A stretch of 64,000 bases of DNA from Actinoallomurus purpureus (GTDB taxonomy: Bacteria > Actinomycetota > Actinomycetes > Streptosporangiales > Streptosporangiaceae). The notes under the pieces are model-generated. The model had not been told where the DNA came from, ran no database searches, and saw only the letters and a program-made list of their open reading frames with translations. Positions 32,924 to 42,226 of this stretch are shown one piece after another (the first letter of the stretch is position 1; each line of letters starts with the position of its first letter). The stretch lies in NCBI RefSeq assembly GCF_024055795.1, contig NZ_JAMXMY010000025.1:94254-158253 (forward strand), written 5' to 3'. The position numbers and the translations under genes were made by a program.

Positions 32924-33769
32924 ATGGGCAGCCCCGCTCGCGTCAGCCAGACCGCCCGGGTACGGCCGCCGGCGCGTCTCGCGTCGTCGGTGACACGCTG
33001 CGTCGGCTACCGCTATGAGGGCTTCCCTCCGGGGACGCATCTCGGGCTGCCCTCCCGGCACCTGACCGTCGTTCTCAGCTTGGACGCCCCGACCCGTACG
33101 ATCGGGCCGTCCGCCACGGATCGGTGCGCGTTCGCGGCCCTCGCCGGAGGCCTGCACACGCGTCCGGTCGTGATCGCGCACGACGGTGACCTGGCCGGGG
33201 TCCAGCTCGACCTGACGCCGGAGGGCGCCCGCTCCCTGTTCGGGCTGCCCGCCGCCGCGATCGGCTCGGCCGTCCTGTCCCTCGACGACCTGATCGGTAC
33301 GCGGGCCGGGGAGCTCCTCGAACGCCTGGCCGAGGCGCCGACCTGGCGGGCGCGTTTCGCCGTCGTCGACGACGTGCTGTCGCGCGGCATCGGCCGCCTT
33401 CCGGGGCCGGCTCCCGAGATCGCGTACGCCTGGCGACGCCTCGCCGAGACGGACGGCACCATGCGCGTCGGCGATCTGGCGCGCGAGGTCGGGTGGAGCA
33501 GGCGGCACCTGAGCGAGCGGTTCGCGGCGGAGTACGGGCTGCGGCCCAAGGAGGCCGCCCGCGTCATGCGGTTCGAACGGTCGAAACGGCTGCTGCAGGA
33601 GCCCGGCCGGCCGTCGCTGGCGAACGTGGCGGCGGCCTGCGGCTACTACGACCAGGCGCACCTGGCCCGCGAGTGGAACGACCTCGCCGGGTGTCCCCCG
33701 TCCGCCTGGCTCGCCGACGAGGAGCTCCCGTTCGTCCAAGACGACGAGGACGCCGCCGGGGAACGATGA
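32924..33769 (+). CDS. AraC-family transcriptional regulator
   Basis: 281 aa. The two-helix AraC domain is C-terminal: RVGDLAREVGWSRRHLSERF and AEYGLRPKEAARVMRFERSK, then SLANVAAACGYYDQAHLARE. The N-terminal 150 residues form a cupin-like sensor part (LPSRHLTVVLSLDAP). ATG 32924 or GTG 32915 are both possible. The stop is 4 nt before the VOC gene, so the two form an operon. Confidence 0.85.
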   Translation: MGSPARVSQTARVRPPARLASSVTRCVGYRYEGFPPGTHLGLPSRHLTVVLSLDAPTRTIGPSATDRCAFAALAGGLHTRPVVIAHDGDLAGVQLDLTPEGARSLFGLPAAAIGSAVLSLDDLIGTRAGELLERLAEAPTWRARFAVVDDVLSRGIGRLPGPAPEIAYAWRRLAETDGTMRVGDLAREVGWSRRHLSERFAAEYGLRPKEAARVMRFERSKRLLQEPGRPSLANVAAACGYYDQAHLAREWNDLAGCPPSAWLADEELPFVQDDEDAAGER

Positions 33770-33773
33770 GGCC

Positions 33774-34172
33774 ATGAGCGAAACGAGAGTCTGGCCCGCG
33801 CTCCTCTACAAGGACGCCCACGCCGCCATCCGCTTCCTCGTCGACGCGTTCGGGTTCGAGGAGGTCGCCGTGTACGAGACCGACGGCCGGGTCGACCACG
33901 CCGAGCTGCGCGCGCCCGGAGGCGGCGGCGTCATGCTGGGCAGCGCCGGCCGTACCGACAGCCCGATCGACGGCCTGCCGCCCGGCACCGGGTCGGTGTA
34001 CGTCGTGACCGACGGGCCCGACACGCTCTTCGAGCGGGCCGTGAAGGCCGGCGCGACGGTCGTCAAGGGGCTGACCGACGAGGACTACGGTTCGCGCGGG
34101 TTCACCGTACGGGACCCGGAAGGCGTGTTCTGGAGCTTCGGCACGTACACCGGCGCCGCGTCCGGCGCTTGA
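33774..34172 (+). CDS. VOC-family protein (glyoxalase/bleomycin-resistance fold)
   Basis: 132 aa with two beta-alpha-beta-beta-beta units: VWPALLYKDAHAAIRFLVDAF, then GSVYVVTDGPDTLFERAVKA and FTVRDPEGVFWSFGTY. Such stand-alone proteins bind a metal and a small ligand. Cotranscribed with the AraC regulator. The exact reaction cannot be assigned. Confidence 0.82.
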   Translation: MSETRVWPALLYKDAHAAIRFLVDAFGFEEVAVYETDGRVDHAELRAPGGGGVMLGSAGRTDSPIDGLPPGTGSVYVVTDGPDTLFERAVKAGATVVKGLTDEDYGSRGFTVRDPEGVFWSFGTYTGAASGA

Positions 34173-34176
34173 GAGC

Positions 34177-34234
34177 CGCGCGGAACGGACTGCCGGGCTC
34201 GCGCCGCTCCCTGATCCGGCGCCCGTTCCGCGCG
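34177..34234. terminator. Stem-loop between convergent VOC and AMP-binding genes
   Basis: CGCGCGGAACGG (34177-34188) pairs with CCGTTCCGCGCG (34223-34234); GAGAGC/GAGCTC flanks extend the stem with a bulge. It lies right after the VOC stop. Confidence 0.55.
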
Positions 34235-34238
34235 AGCT

Positions 34239-35045
34239 CTACGGCGTCAGGACCGGGCAGCCGAGCCACTCCTCGGCGCGCACCGGCGGCGGGGCGCCCT
34301 GCGACACGGCGATGCGCAGCGGCCAGAAGGGCTCGTGGGACGCCTCCGCGGCGAGTCTCGTCAGGAACGCCGACGACGAGAGCAGGACGCTCGCCCGGTG
34401 GCGGCGTACCCGCTCGGCGACGCCGGCGATCGAACGACGGCCGGAGTCGAGCACCGCGCTGGCCCCGGTGTACAGCGGCAGGAAGACGGTGTTGCGCAGC
34501 CCCACCGGGTCGTAGGTCTTCGGGACGGAGAACAGCACGTCGTTCTCCCTCAGCCCGAACGGCTCCATCGCGAGGAACGACGTCTCCGGGTCGGCGTGCG
34601 CGTACATCGCCCCGTACTGCGCGAAGGCCGGCGTGCCCGGGAGTACGGGGTGCGCCGGCGGCACGGCCGCCCGTGTCATGCCGGTGACGAGCTCGGCGGG
34701 GGTGATGACGGCCCCGTGCCGTCCGGGCGCGCAGATCGCCACCTCCCCGGGCGGCAGCATGGAGGCCTCCGGGTCGGCGAGCAGCGCGATCGCCCCGATC
34801 CGCACCGCCCCGAGGAACGCCCACACGAACTCCATCGATCCCGGCAGCGCGATCACGACCCGGTCGCCGGGACGCACCCCGCGCGCCCGGAGCATTCCCG
34901 CCGCGTGGCCCACGCCCCGGTGGACCTCCGCGTGGGTGAAGGCGTCGTCACCGCACAGGAACGCGGCCCGGTCGCGCCAGCCGAACGCGAGCGTCCATCG
35001 GCTCAGCGACTCGGCCAGATTGGCGGCCGGGGACGGGTCGGGCAT
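34239..35045 (-). CDS. Truncated AMP-binding (acyl-CoA synthetase-like) protein
   Basis: 268 aa, about half the usual 500+ of the family. The N-terminal fold is clear (HAAGMLRARGVRPGDRVVIA, SMEFVWAFLGAVRIGAIALL), close to benzoate-CoA-ligase-type enzymes. The phosphate-binding P-loop, normally TSGTTG-P-K, is replaced by YAHADPETSF; the later GE(I/L) and hinge motifs and the whole C-terminal domain are missing. The stop follows LGCPVLTP. It is either a non-catalytic paralogue or a decayed gene with an intact frame. ATG 35045. Confidence 0.65.
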   Translation of the reverse strand: MPDPSPAANLAESLSRWTLAFGWRDRAAFLCGDDAFTHAEVHRGVGHAAGMLRARGVRPGDRVVIALPGSMEFVWAFLGAVRIGAIALLADPEASMLPPGEVAICAPGRHGAVITPAELVTGMTRAAVPPAHPVLPGTPAFAQYGAMYAHADPETSFLAMEPFGLRENDVLFSVPKTYDPVGLRNTVFLPLYTGASAVLDSGRRSIAGVAERVRRHRASVLLSSSAFLTRLAAEASHEPFWPLRIAVSQGAPPPVRAEEWLGCPVLTP

Positions 35046-35147
35046 GCGCGCTCCTCACCGGTCAGGGATCCCTCTGGGAGACTAAGCCGATCCTGCGTGC
35101 CGGGACAGAGCCGGAGCGTGATCAAATGGCCTTGAAGGAGGCCATCT

Positions 35148-36161
35148 GTGGACAATCTGCGCGTCGCTTTGATCGGGTATGGAACCGGAGGTGCGGTCTT
35201 TCACGCTCCTCTGATCTCCGCCGCTCCCGGGCTGGAGCTCGCCGCCGTCGTGGCCCGCGATCCGGCGCGCCGGGCCGCCGTCCGTGACCGGTACTCCGGC
35301 ACCGAGCTCCTCGACGCGCCCGACGACGTCTGGTCCGGCGGATACGACCTGGTCGTCGTGACGACGCCGAACCGCACGCACGTTCCCCTGGCCCGCGCGG
35401 CGCTCGACGCGGGCCTCCCCGTCGTCGTCGACAAGCCGATCGCGACGACGGCCGCCGAGGCACGGTCGCTGGCCGGCGGCCCCCTGGTCGTGCCGTTCCA
35501 CAACCGCCGCTGGGACGGCGACTTCCGGACGGCCGCCCGGCTGATCGGCGACGGGACGCTCGGCCGGGTGCTGCGGTTCGAGTCGCGGTTCAACCGCTGG
35601 CGCCCGCAGATCAAGCCGGGCTGGAAGGAGACCGCCGACCCGGCCGCCGCCGGCGGCGCCCTGTACGACCTCGGCGCCCACCTCATCGACCAGGCGATCA
35701 CGCTCTTCGGGCCGCCCGTGGACGTCCACGCCGAACTGGACGTACGGCGAACCGGCGCCGAGGCGGTCGACGACGCGTTCGTCGCGCTCACCCATCCGAA
35801 CGGCGTCCGGTCCCACCTGTGGATGAGCGCGATCAGCGCGGATCTCGGGCCGCGCTTCCGGGTGCTCGGCGACCGCGCCGCCTATGTCACGTACGGCCTG
35901 GACGTCCAGGAGGACCAGCTCCGCGCCGGCCTCACCCCGGAGGACGCGACGTATGGCGTGACGCCGCCGGAGGCGTACGGAACGGTCGGGACCCCCGGCG
36001 ACACCCGGCCCGAGCCAACCGACCCCGGCCGGTACCAGGACTTCTACCCGGCTGTCGCGGCCGCGGTCCGCGGGGAGGGCCCGCCGCCGGTCACCCTGGA
36101 GGACGCCGTCGCGGGTCTCGAGGTCATCGAGACCGCCATGCGGCGGACCGGGAACGGCTGA
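35148..36161 (+). CDS. Gfo/Idh/MocA-family NAD(P)-dependent oxidoreductase
   Basis: 337 aa. Rossmann motif RVALIGYGTGGAVFHAPLI (5-23), then VVVTTPNRTHVPLARAAL and the catalytic-site motif VVVDKPIA, followed by GGALYDLGAHLIDQA. This layout is that of YdgJ/Gfo-type sugar or inositol dehydrogenases. Start GTG 35148 with AAGGAGG about 9 nt upstream. It is a single gene with no clear partner, and the substrate is unknown. Confidence 0.85.
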   Translation: MDNLRVALIGYGTGGAVFHAPLISAAPGLELAAVVARDPARRAAVRDRYSGTELLDAPDDVWSGGYDLVVVTTPNRTHVPLARAALDAGLPVVVDKPIATTAAEARSLAGGPLVVPFHNRRWDGDFRTAARLIGDGTLGRVLRFESRFNRWRPQIKPGWKETADPAAAGGALYDLGAHLIDQAITLFGPPVDVHAELDVRRTGAEAVDDAFVALTHPNGVRSHLWMSAISADLGPRFRVLGDRAAYVTYGLDVQEDQLRAGLTPEDATYGVTPPEAYGTVGTPGDTRPEPTDPGRYQDFYPAVAAAVRGEGPPPVTLEDAVAGLEVIETAMRRTGNG

Positions 36162-36235
36162 GCGCCGGAGGACAAGCCGGCACGCTCGCCGGCTATTCCG
36201 GTCGGCCGCGGGCGCGATCGGCTGCGGCGTCGCGC

Positions 36236-36586
36236 TGCGCACAGGACGACGTCGAACCGCGACGGCGCGAGCAGGGTCGCCGCGTCGCGCGCGTCGCCCT
36301 CGACCAGGCGGACGCGCTCCCGGACCTGCGCGGGTTCGGCCTCCAGCGCGGTCCGAAGGTCGCCGAGCAGGGCGGGTGAGGCGTCGACCCCCGTCACCTG
36401 GTGGCCTCTGCGGGCGAGCGCCAGCACCTGGGTGCCCTGGCCGCAGCCCACGTCCAGGATGTTCCGGGACGGAACGTCCGGAAGGTGACCGGCGAGCTGC
36501 CGGGCCACCAGCTCCTGGCGCACCACCTGCCGTAGCGTGCCCAGCCTCGCCCGCCAGCGGCCCTCCCCCGGCGCGAAGTCGCTCAC
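36236..36586 (-). pseudogene. Truncated SAM-dependent methyltransferase after cobQ
   Basis: The start GTG 36586 overlaps the cobQ stop by 4 nt, and the text is a good class I methyltransferase for about 117 residues: LRQVVRQELVARQLAGHLPD, NILDVGCGQGTQVLALARRG, VTGVDASPALL, and VRLVEGDA. Homology stops abruptly after RFDVVLCA at about 36236. The frame then runs into Arg-rich text antisense to the neighbouring dehydrogenase gene and ends at 36044. The second half of the fold is missing. It was probably the last gene of the cobQ operon before a deletion. Confidence 0.7.
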
Positions 36587-38097
36587 GCTCCCGCTCCCCC
36601 CGGCGGCACGATCGGCAGGCCCGCCGGGGCTCCGGTCTCGATGAGACGCCACAGGGCGTCGGTGTCGAGGTGCTGTTCCACCAGGTCCCCGAGGGCGTCG
36701 AGCTGGGCCTCCCGCAGCGCGGCGAAGTCGGTGTCCGGCGCCGGGGTGAAGTCGCGTCCCGCGACCCGCGCGACGTCGGCGAGGAACGCGCGGCGGAAAC
36801 CGTCGTTCTCCAGTGCGCCGTGCCAGGTCGTCCCCCAGACCGCCCCCTCGCGGCAGCCGTCGAGGAACGGTTCCCCGCCCTCCACGGCCGCCATCCCGTG
36901 GTGGATCTCGTACGCGCGCACCGGCTCGCCGTAGGCCGTCCCGGTGGGCCGGCGCAGCGTCTTGTCCGGCGCGAACTCCACGCGGACCGGCAACAGCCCG
37001 AGGCCCGCCACCGCTCCCGCCATCGACTCGACGTCGTCGAGGATCTCGCGGGCGAGCATCTGGTAGCCGCCGCAGATCCCGAGCACCGGCCGGCCCGCCC
37101 GCGCCCGGCGTACGACCTCGGCGGCCAGCCCCCGCTCGTGCAGCCAGGCCAGGTCGGTGACGGTGGCCCGGGAGCCGGGCAGCACGACGAGGTCCGCGTC
37201 GGCCAGTTCACCGGGCGTCGTGGCGAACCGCACGCTCACGCCGGGCTCGGCGACCAGGGCGTCGATGTCGGTGAAGTTCGAGATCCGGGGCAGCCGGGCG
37301 ACCGCGACCCGCAGCGTCTCCCCCGAGTCCGCAGGGCGCGTCGCGGGGCGCGCGTCCAGGGCCAGGGAGTCCTCGACGTCGAGCCAGAGCCCGCCGAGCC
37401 AGGGCAGCACGCCGTACACCGGCCGGCCGGTCAGGGCGGTGATCTGCGCCAGGCCCGGGGCCAGCAGCTCGGGCGCGCCCCGGAACTTGTTGATGACGAA
37501 CCCGGCGATCAGCCGCTGGTCCTCCGGCTCCAGCAGGCCGACCGTCCCGTACAGCGCGGCGAACACCCCGCCCCGGTCGATGTCGCCGACGACGATCACC
37601 GGCATGCCGGGGCCGTCCGGGGATCCGGCGGCGCGCGCCAGGCCCATGTTCGCGAGGTCGCCGGCGCGCAGGTTGATCTCGGCAGGGCTGCCCGCGCCCT
37701 CGCAGATGACCACGTCGTACCGGGCGCGCAGCTCGGCGAGGCTGGCGAGGACCACCTCGCGGAGGCGTGTCTTGTGCGCGGCGTACCCCATCGCGTCGAC
37801 CTCGGCGACCGGGCGGCCGAGCACGACCACCTGGCTGCGCCGGTCGCTGCCGGGCTTGAGGAGCACCGGGTTCATGTGGGCGGTCGGCTCGACCCCCGCG
37901 GCGGCGGCCTGCATCGCCTGGGCCCGCCCGATCTCCGCCCCGTCGGCGGTGACCATGGAGTTGAGCGACATGTTCTGCGCCTTGAAGGGGGCCACCTTGA
38001 CCCCTTGGCGGGCGAGCCACCGGCAGAGCCCTGCCGTGAGGGTGCTCTTGCCCGCGTCCGACGTCGTCCCCGCGACCAGCAGCATCCCGTTGCCCAC
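36583..38097 (-). CDS. cobQ: Cobyric acid synthase
   Basis: 504 aa glutamine-dependent amidotransferase that amidates four side chains of adenosylcobyrinic a,c-diamide. N-terminal ATP site [20 protein letters not shown] and [12 protein letters not shown]-terminal triad-type glutaminase with nucleophile Cys in [14 protein letters not shown] and late His near AYEIHHG. Full length, ATG 38097. It lies 26 bp downstream of cobD on the same strand, an operon for the late cobalamin steps. Confidence 0.95.
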   Translation of the reverse strand: MGNGMLLVAGTTSDAGKSTLTAGLCRWLARQGVKVAPFKAQNMSLNSMVTADGAEIGRAQAMQAAAAGVEPTAHMNPVLLKPGSDRRSQVVVLGRPVAEVDAMGYAAHKTRLREVVLASLAELRARYDVVICEGAGSPAEINLRAGDLANMGLARAAGSPDGPGMPVIVVGDIDRGGVFAALYGTVGLLEPEDQRLIAGFVINKFRGAPELLAPGLAQITALTGRPVYGVLPWLGGLWLDVEDSLALDARPATRPADSGETLRVAVARLPRISNFTDIDALVAEPGVSVRFATTPGELADADLVVLPGSRATVTDLAWLHERGLAAEVVRRARAGRPVLGICGGYQMLAREILDDVESMAGAVAGLGLLPVRVEFAPDKTLRRPTGTAYGEPVRAYEIHHGMAAVEGGEPFLDGCREGAVWGTTWHGALENDGFRRAFLADVARVAGRDFTPAPDTDFAALREAQLDALGDLVEQHLDTDALWRLIETGAPAGLPIVPPGGAGA

Positions 38098-38123
38098 GGA
38101 CGCCGACGGTAGCAGCCGGGCCG

Positions 38124-39104
38124 CTACCGGCGGGCCGACGCCCTCCTCCGGAGGGCGAGGACGGCGGCCCGGCCACCGACCGTCACGACGGCCGACGCAA
38201 GCGTCACGGCACGGGACAGGCGGACGGCGCGCCGGATGTCACGCGGTTCGGCGGCGTGGCCGTCGCCGAGCTCGGGCCGGTGCTCGACACGGCTCCCGTA
38301 CACGTTGACGCCGCCGAGCCGTACGCCGAGGGCCCCCGCGAACGCCGCCTCGCAGCGCCCGGCGTTCGGGCTCGGGTGGGCCGCGCCGTCGCGGCGCAGG
38401 ACGGCGTACGTCGCGCGCGGCGAGCCGCCGACGAGCGGGGCGCAGACCGCCGTCAGCACGCCGGTCAGCCGAGCGGGTACCCAGTTGGCCGCGTCGTCGA
38501 GACGGGCGGCGGCCCACCCGAAGCGGAGGTATCGGGGACTGCGGTGCCCGACCATCGCGTCCAGCGTGTTGACCGCGCGGTACGCGAGCAGGCCCGGCAC
38601 GCCGAAGACGGCCCCCCAGAAGAGCGGGGCCACGGCGGCGTCGGAGGTGTTCTCGGCGATCGACTCGACCGTCGCCCGCGCGAGCTCCTTGGCGTCGAGG
38701 GCGCTCGGGTCCCGCCCGCACAGGTGCGGCAGCCGGCGCCGGGCCGCCTCGACGTCGCCCGGCTCCAGGGCGACCGCCATCGCCAAACCCTCACGCCCCA
38801 GCGACGTCCCGCCGAGAACCGCCCAGGTCGCCGCCGCCGTGAGCAGCACGCGCCCCGGCGCGGCCGCGCGCCGGCCTACGGCGTCCACGGCCGCACCGAG
38901 ACCGGCGGCCCCGAGTACGGAGGCGGCCGTGAACATCGCTCCGCGCGCCACCGAGTCCCGGTACAGGCGTCGCTCCAACGCGGCGGCGGCCCGCCCGAAC
39001 CCGGCCACCGGATGCCCTCGCTTCGGGTCGCCGACCAGCGTGTCCAGGACCAGCCCGGCGAACAGTCCCGTCTCAATCGTCACGAACGAAAACGATAGGC
39101 CCAC
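38124..39104 (-). CDS. cobD: Adenosylcobinamide-phosphate synthase (CobD/CbiB)
   Basis: 326 aa membrane protein that joins aminopropanol (phosphate) to adenosylcobyric acid. Signature [20 protein letters not shown], then [20 protein letters not shown] and [18 protein letters not shown], all diagnostic. Several hydrophobic helices. GTG 39104 is used; GTG 39083 would also leave the conserved part intact. Followed by cobQ. Confidence 0.92.
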   Translation of the reverse strand: MGLSFSFVTIETGLFAGLVLDTLVGDPKRGHPVAGFGRAAAALERRLYRDSVARGAMFTAASVLGAAGLGAAVDAVGRRAAAPGRVLLTAAATWAVLGGTSLGREGLAMAVALEPGDVEAARRRLPHLCGRDPSALDAKELARATVESIAENTSDAAVAPLFWGAVFGVPGLLAYRAVNTLDAMVGHRSPRYLRFGWAAARLDDAANWVPARLTGVLTAVCAPLVGGSPRATYAVLRRDGAAHPSPNAGRCEAAFAGALGVRLGGVNVYGSRVEHRPELGDGHAAEPRDIRRAVRLSRAVTLASAVVTVGGRAAVLALRRRASARR

Positions 39105-39470
39105 CTGCTGCTATACGACACCTATGGCCGGGGTGGCCGCCCCGCTCCGGCGGTGTTTCGTCTCGCGAGGGAATTTCTCGGCTGAGTAGACGGCGCAGAG
39201 CGGGACGGCACCGGTCCGGGGCACGGGCGGCCGTCAATCCGTCTCTACTTCGCCCCGCCCGATGACCCCGACCTCGACGCAGTCGCTACCCTGCTGCGTA
39301 CCGCTGTAACTGCTCTTTCGGTACGGCTCGATCATTTGTACAGTTCCATCTTCGTACGAATCAGGTCTTTCGACTGAGCATCATTTAGGGCTTCATTGGC
39401 GCTACCTGGAAATCGGCTGGCGCCACGTCAGCTCCATGCTTCGGATAGAAGCTGGTGTCCATCGCACTAC
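39105..39470. other. Intergenic region with possible decayed reading frame
   Basis: 366 bp between cobD and a TetR gene. Plus-strand 39240-39377 reads RLYFAPPDDPDLDAVATLLR, continues as plausible helix for 25 residues and ends at TGA 39375. It has no visible start, and I do not recognise the family. The base composition is less GC-rich than around it, which suggests older, decaying or foreign DNA. The cobD promoter should lie at the left end. Confidence 0.35.
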
Positions 39471-40058
39471 TCAAGGTAGTGGATGTCGTCTCCCGGGGAT
39501 ACGGGCGGCGGCTGCGGCGACGGTTGCCAGGTCTTCGCTCGAGAAGCCGGCGCGACTCAGCACCGCCAGGGATTTGTTCGTTGCCAGCGTGCACAACGCC
39601 AGCTCTGCCGCCTCCTGATCATCGGCCCCCGCCGCCAGCAACGCCTGCTCCAGCATCGCCCGCAAACCGTCGATCATGGCGCGGACCATCGCCCGGCCCT
39701 CCGCGTCGAGGGCCGGGAACTGCGTTGCCGACACCGTGAGCAGGCAGCCATCCGGGACCGTCGGGTCGGCGATGCGGTTCAGGGTGACCTGCAGGTAGGC
39801 GGCCACAACGGCGCTCGGGCTCGGGTGGGGGCCGGACAGCGCCTGGTCGTACAGCGGGTGGTAGGTCTGCGCGTACCGTTGGAGGCTTTTCCGGAAGAGG
39901 GTGCTCTTGTCGCCGAAGGTGCCGTAGAGCGAGCTCCGGCCCAGGCCTGTGCCCTCGGTCAGGCGGTCGATCGAGGCCTCCGAATAGCCCCAGCGCCAGA
40001 AGACGTGCATCGCGCGTCGTAGCGCCTCGTCCACGTCGAATTGCTTGCGGCCCGCCAT
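39471..40058 (-). CDS. TetR/AcrR-family regulator
   Basis: 195 aa. MAGRKQFDVDEALRRAMHVF then GYSEASIDRLTEGTGLGRSS and LYGTFGDKSTLF, the form typical of the YxaF/LmrA-like TetR subgroup. The ligand domain contains GCLLTVSATQFPALD, which also fits this subgroup. ATG 40058. It is divergent from an alpha/beta hydrolase; two TTGCACCGATCGTT-type sites lie between, so it likely represses both. Confidence 0.88.
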   Translation of the reverse strand: MAGRKQFDVDEALRRAMHVFWRWGYSEASIDRLTEGTGLGRSSLYGTFGDKSTLFRKSLQRYAQTYHPLYDQALSGPHPSPSAVVAAYLQVTLNRIADPTVPDGCLLTVSATQFPALDAEGRAMVRAMIDGLRAMLEQALLAAGADDQEAAELALCTLATNKSLAVLSRAGFSSEDLATVAAAAARIPGRRHPLP

Positions 40059-40071
40059 GGTTCGTCAGCCT

Positions 40072-40141
40072 ACACATCTTGCACCGATCGTTTCAAGATG
40101 TGTATGGTCGCCGGCATGACAAGTTGCACCGATCGTTCCAT
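40072..40141. promoter_or_regulatory. Two TetR-type operators between regulator and hydrolase
   Basis: TTGCACCGATCGTTTCAA (40079-40096) and TTGCACCGATCGTTCCAT (40124-40141) are two copies of a near-palindrome centred on CGATCG. The first is enclosed in a 10-bp inverted repeat ACACATCTTG/CAAGATGTGT (40072-40103). The second ends at the start codon of the hydrolase. Confidence 0.7.
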
Positions 40142-41081
40142 GATGAGTACGGCCGACGGCACGACAAGCTTGAGTTCGCTGCGGCTGCCCGACGGGTTCA
40201 CCGACGTCTTCACTAGCCGGCTCGTGGAGCTGAACGGGCTGCGGCTGCACGCGGTCACCGGCGGGGACGGCCCACCGCTGCTGCTGGTCGGCGGGTGGCC
40301 ACAGACCTGGTACGCCTGGCGGGAAGTGATGCCCGCGCTCGCCCGCGAGCACACCGTCGTCGCCGTCGACTCACGCGGGGCCGGGCTCTCCGACAAGCCC
40401 GACGACGGTTACGACGCCGGCACGCTGGCCGCCGATCTGGTCGCTCTGATGGCCGCGCTCGGGCACGACCGGTTCGACGTGGTCGGCCACGACATCGGCA
40501 TGTGGACCGGATACGCCCTCGCTGCCGATCACCCCGAGCGGGTGGGCCGGCTCGCCGTCGTCGACGCCATTATCCCCGGTCTCACGCCGACCCCGTCGGT
40601 CTTCAGCCCGGCCGCGGTCAACCAGCGGCTCTGGCACTTCGGCTTCAACCGGCTCACCGACCTCAACGAGGAGCTGGTCCGGGGGCGGGAGCGGCTCTTC
40701 TTCGGCTACCAGTTCGCCAAGAAGGCAGCCACCCCGGACGCGATCCCCGCGTACGCCGTCGACGTCTACGTCGATGCGATCGTCGCGGATCCTCGCGGGC
40801 TGCGGGCGAGCTTCGCGTACTACCGGGCGCTGGACGAGACGATCGCGCAGAACGAGCAGCGCAAGAAGACCCGGCTGACGCTGCCGGTGCTCGCCATCGG
40901 CGGCGCGCGGTACAGCGGCGCGATGGTCGCCGAGACGATGCGGCTGGCGGCCGACGATGTCACCGGGGTGGTCCTCGACGATTGCGGCCATTACGTGGCC
41001 GAGGAGCAGCCGGCGCGGTTTACCGAGATCCTGGAGGACTTCCTCGGTGGCAAACCGATAGCAGGCGTGCCGCACGGCTGA
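40140..41081 (+). CDS. Alpha/beta hydrolase, epoxide-hydrolase-like
   Basis: About 313 aa. Motifs: LLLVGGWPQTWYAWREVMPA (oxyanion region), VVAVDSRGAGLSDKP, nucleophile elbow VVGHDIGMWTGYAL with Asp nucleophile as in epoxide hydrolases, and the late His in VVLDDCGHYVAEEQP. The frame is open further upstream (ATG 40116 and before), but those starts would put operator sequence into the coding region, so ATG 40140 or 40143 is preferred. Divergent from and probably controlled by the TetR gene. Confidence 0.82.
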   Translation: MMSTADGTTSLSSLRLPDGFTDVFTSRLVELNGLRLHAVTGGDGPPLLLVGGWPQTWYAWREVMPALAREHTVVAVDSRGAGLSDKPDDGYDAGTLAADLVALMAALGHDRFDVVGHDIGMWTGYALAADHPERVGRLAVVDAIIPGLTPTPSVFSPAAVNQRLWHFGFNRLTDLNEELVRGRERLFFGYQFAKKAATPDAIPAYAVDVYVDAIVADPRGLRASFAYYRALDETIAQNEQRKKTRLTLPVLAIGGARYSGAMVAETMRLAADDVTGVVLDDCGHYVAEEQPARFTEILEDFLGGKPIAGVPHG

Positions 41082-41548
41082 CACATTCGTGGCGGAGTTT
41101 CGCCATGTCTGTCTTGCGCCCCCGCTCATTCACGTTGCGGCGCCTCCCGCGTGCCAAGAATCGACGGCGATGCGTATGCCGTCGGTGGTGCGCGAGGAAG
41201 AATGTCGATGTCCACAGTCAGCTACCGGGATAGAAGCGGAGATACATGGCATCCAGCGCCGGTACTGCCCGTACATCCTCGCGGGGAAGCCCGGCGATCG
41301 CCACAGACCGGCGGTATCCGACCTGTAGCCCCACCGTCCTGCCTGATCATCCAGAGTTTCGACACCGCGAAGTGCCGAAGCTCTGGATGATCACGCGCAC
41401 TGCTGCACGCTCTGCGGCGGCGTTCCAGCGCGATCCGCTCGTGCGGGCGACCGTGCGCCTCCAATCGGAGCGCAACGTCATCGACGTCGAACTGCCCGCC
41501 CCCTACGTCGAATGGATCATGTGCGATCGCTCGGCGAACGCTGAACGG
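41082..41548. other. Intergenic region between convergent genes
   Basis: 467 bp without a convincing gene. It holds a 50-bp imperfect palindrome (41344-41393). The segment 41394-41545 has protein-like text on the plus strand (AAFQRDPLVRATVRLQSERN, then VIDVELPAPYVEWIMC) lacking a start, perhaps a decayed tail of unknown type. A 62-codon frame from 41203 (MSMSTVSYRDRSGDTWHP) is possible but unsupported. Confidence 0.35.
41344..41393. repeat. 50-bp palindromic repeat, copy 1 (imperfect)
   Basis: Begins TGATCATCCAGAG and ends CTCTGGATGATCA; the middle (TTTCGACACCGCGAAGTGCCGAAG) has mismatches. The perfect version is at 46190-46239. It sits between convergent genes, consistent with a terminator role. 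Confidence 0.6.
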
Positions 41549-42082
41549 TCAGGTGCGCGGCCGGTACACGGCCCCGGTGAACGGCAGTGCGCCGTCCGTC
41601 TCGCGCTCGTCGGTCGGTACGAGCCCGGCCGCCGCGGCCCACGCGTCGACGAGGCTTGCCGGCCAGGACGTCCGCCCGCCGGGAAGCACGACCACCACGC
41701 CGTCGGGGGCGAGGGCCCGGCCCAGCTCGCGGACGGTGTGGCGCGGGAACGCGAAGGTCTTCGGGTCGAGGTGGCAGACGGCCACGTACAGGCTCGCGTC
41801 GGGGAACGGCAGGTCGACGTCGATCTCGCCGACGCCGGGCGCCGGCATGCTGCCGCCCGCCCGTTGCACGGCGCGGCGGAGGGTGCGGGCGTCGCGGCGG
41901 TGCGGGACGGACGCCTCGACCGGCACCCCGTCGGCGATGAGCCGGGCGGCCAGGTCGTGCAGGCCCGTGCCGACGAGCCGTACCGGCGCGGTGTGCCGCG
42001 CGGCCTCCTTGGTGAGGAGCGCGCCGATGGTCGCGTCGTCGAGCGGGGTACGGCCGTGGGCGGCGGCCGCGGGCGTGCTCAT
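41549..42082 (-). CDS. Methyltransferase-like protein, small
   Basis: 177 aa. A class I methyltransferase-like second half is visible (GEIDVDLPFPDASLYVAVCH, then TVRELGRALAPDGVVVVLPG), but the glycine-rich AdoMet loop is weak (RLVGTGLHDLAARLIADG). ATG 42082. It could be a shortened or non-catalytic methyltransferase. Neighbours give no pathway. Confidence 0.55.
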   Translation of the reverse strand: MSTPAAAAHGRTPLDDATIGALLTKEAARHTAPVRLVGTGLHDLAARLIADGVPVEASVPHRRDARTLRRAVQRAGGSMPAPGVGEIDVDLPFPDASLYVAVCHLDPKTFAFPRHTVRELGRALAPDGVVVVLPGGRTSWPASLVDAWAAAAGLVPTDERETDGALPFTGAVYRPRT

Positions 42083-42226
42083 CGGGGTGCCGTTCGGCCG
42101 GTGCTCGCGAGGTACGGGAGCGGCGGGGTCGCTGTGGGGCGGGGATGGGTCACCGGAGTCCTCCCACGGTTATCTGTATTCTGCAGCTATCGTAACGCGG
42201 GCCTCCTGGCAGGCATGATTCGGGGC

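Noticed and set aside
32699..33775. A 358-codon minus-strand frame ending inside the long dyad
   Set aside because: Antisense to the AraC gene; low-complexity and without motifs. The AraC helix-turn-helix on the plus strand is unmistakable.
41151..41390. Small secreted or RiPP-like peptide genes in the 41-kb gap
   Set aside because: Several short frames overlap one another without a ribosome site or tailoring enzyme nearby.
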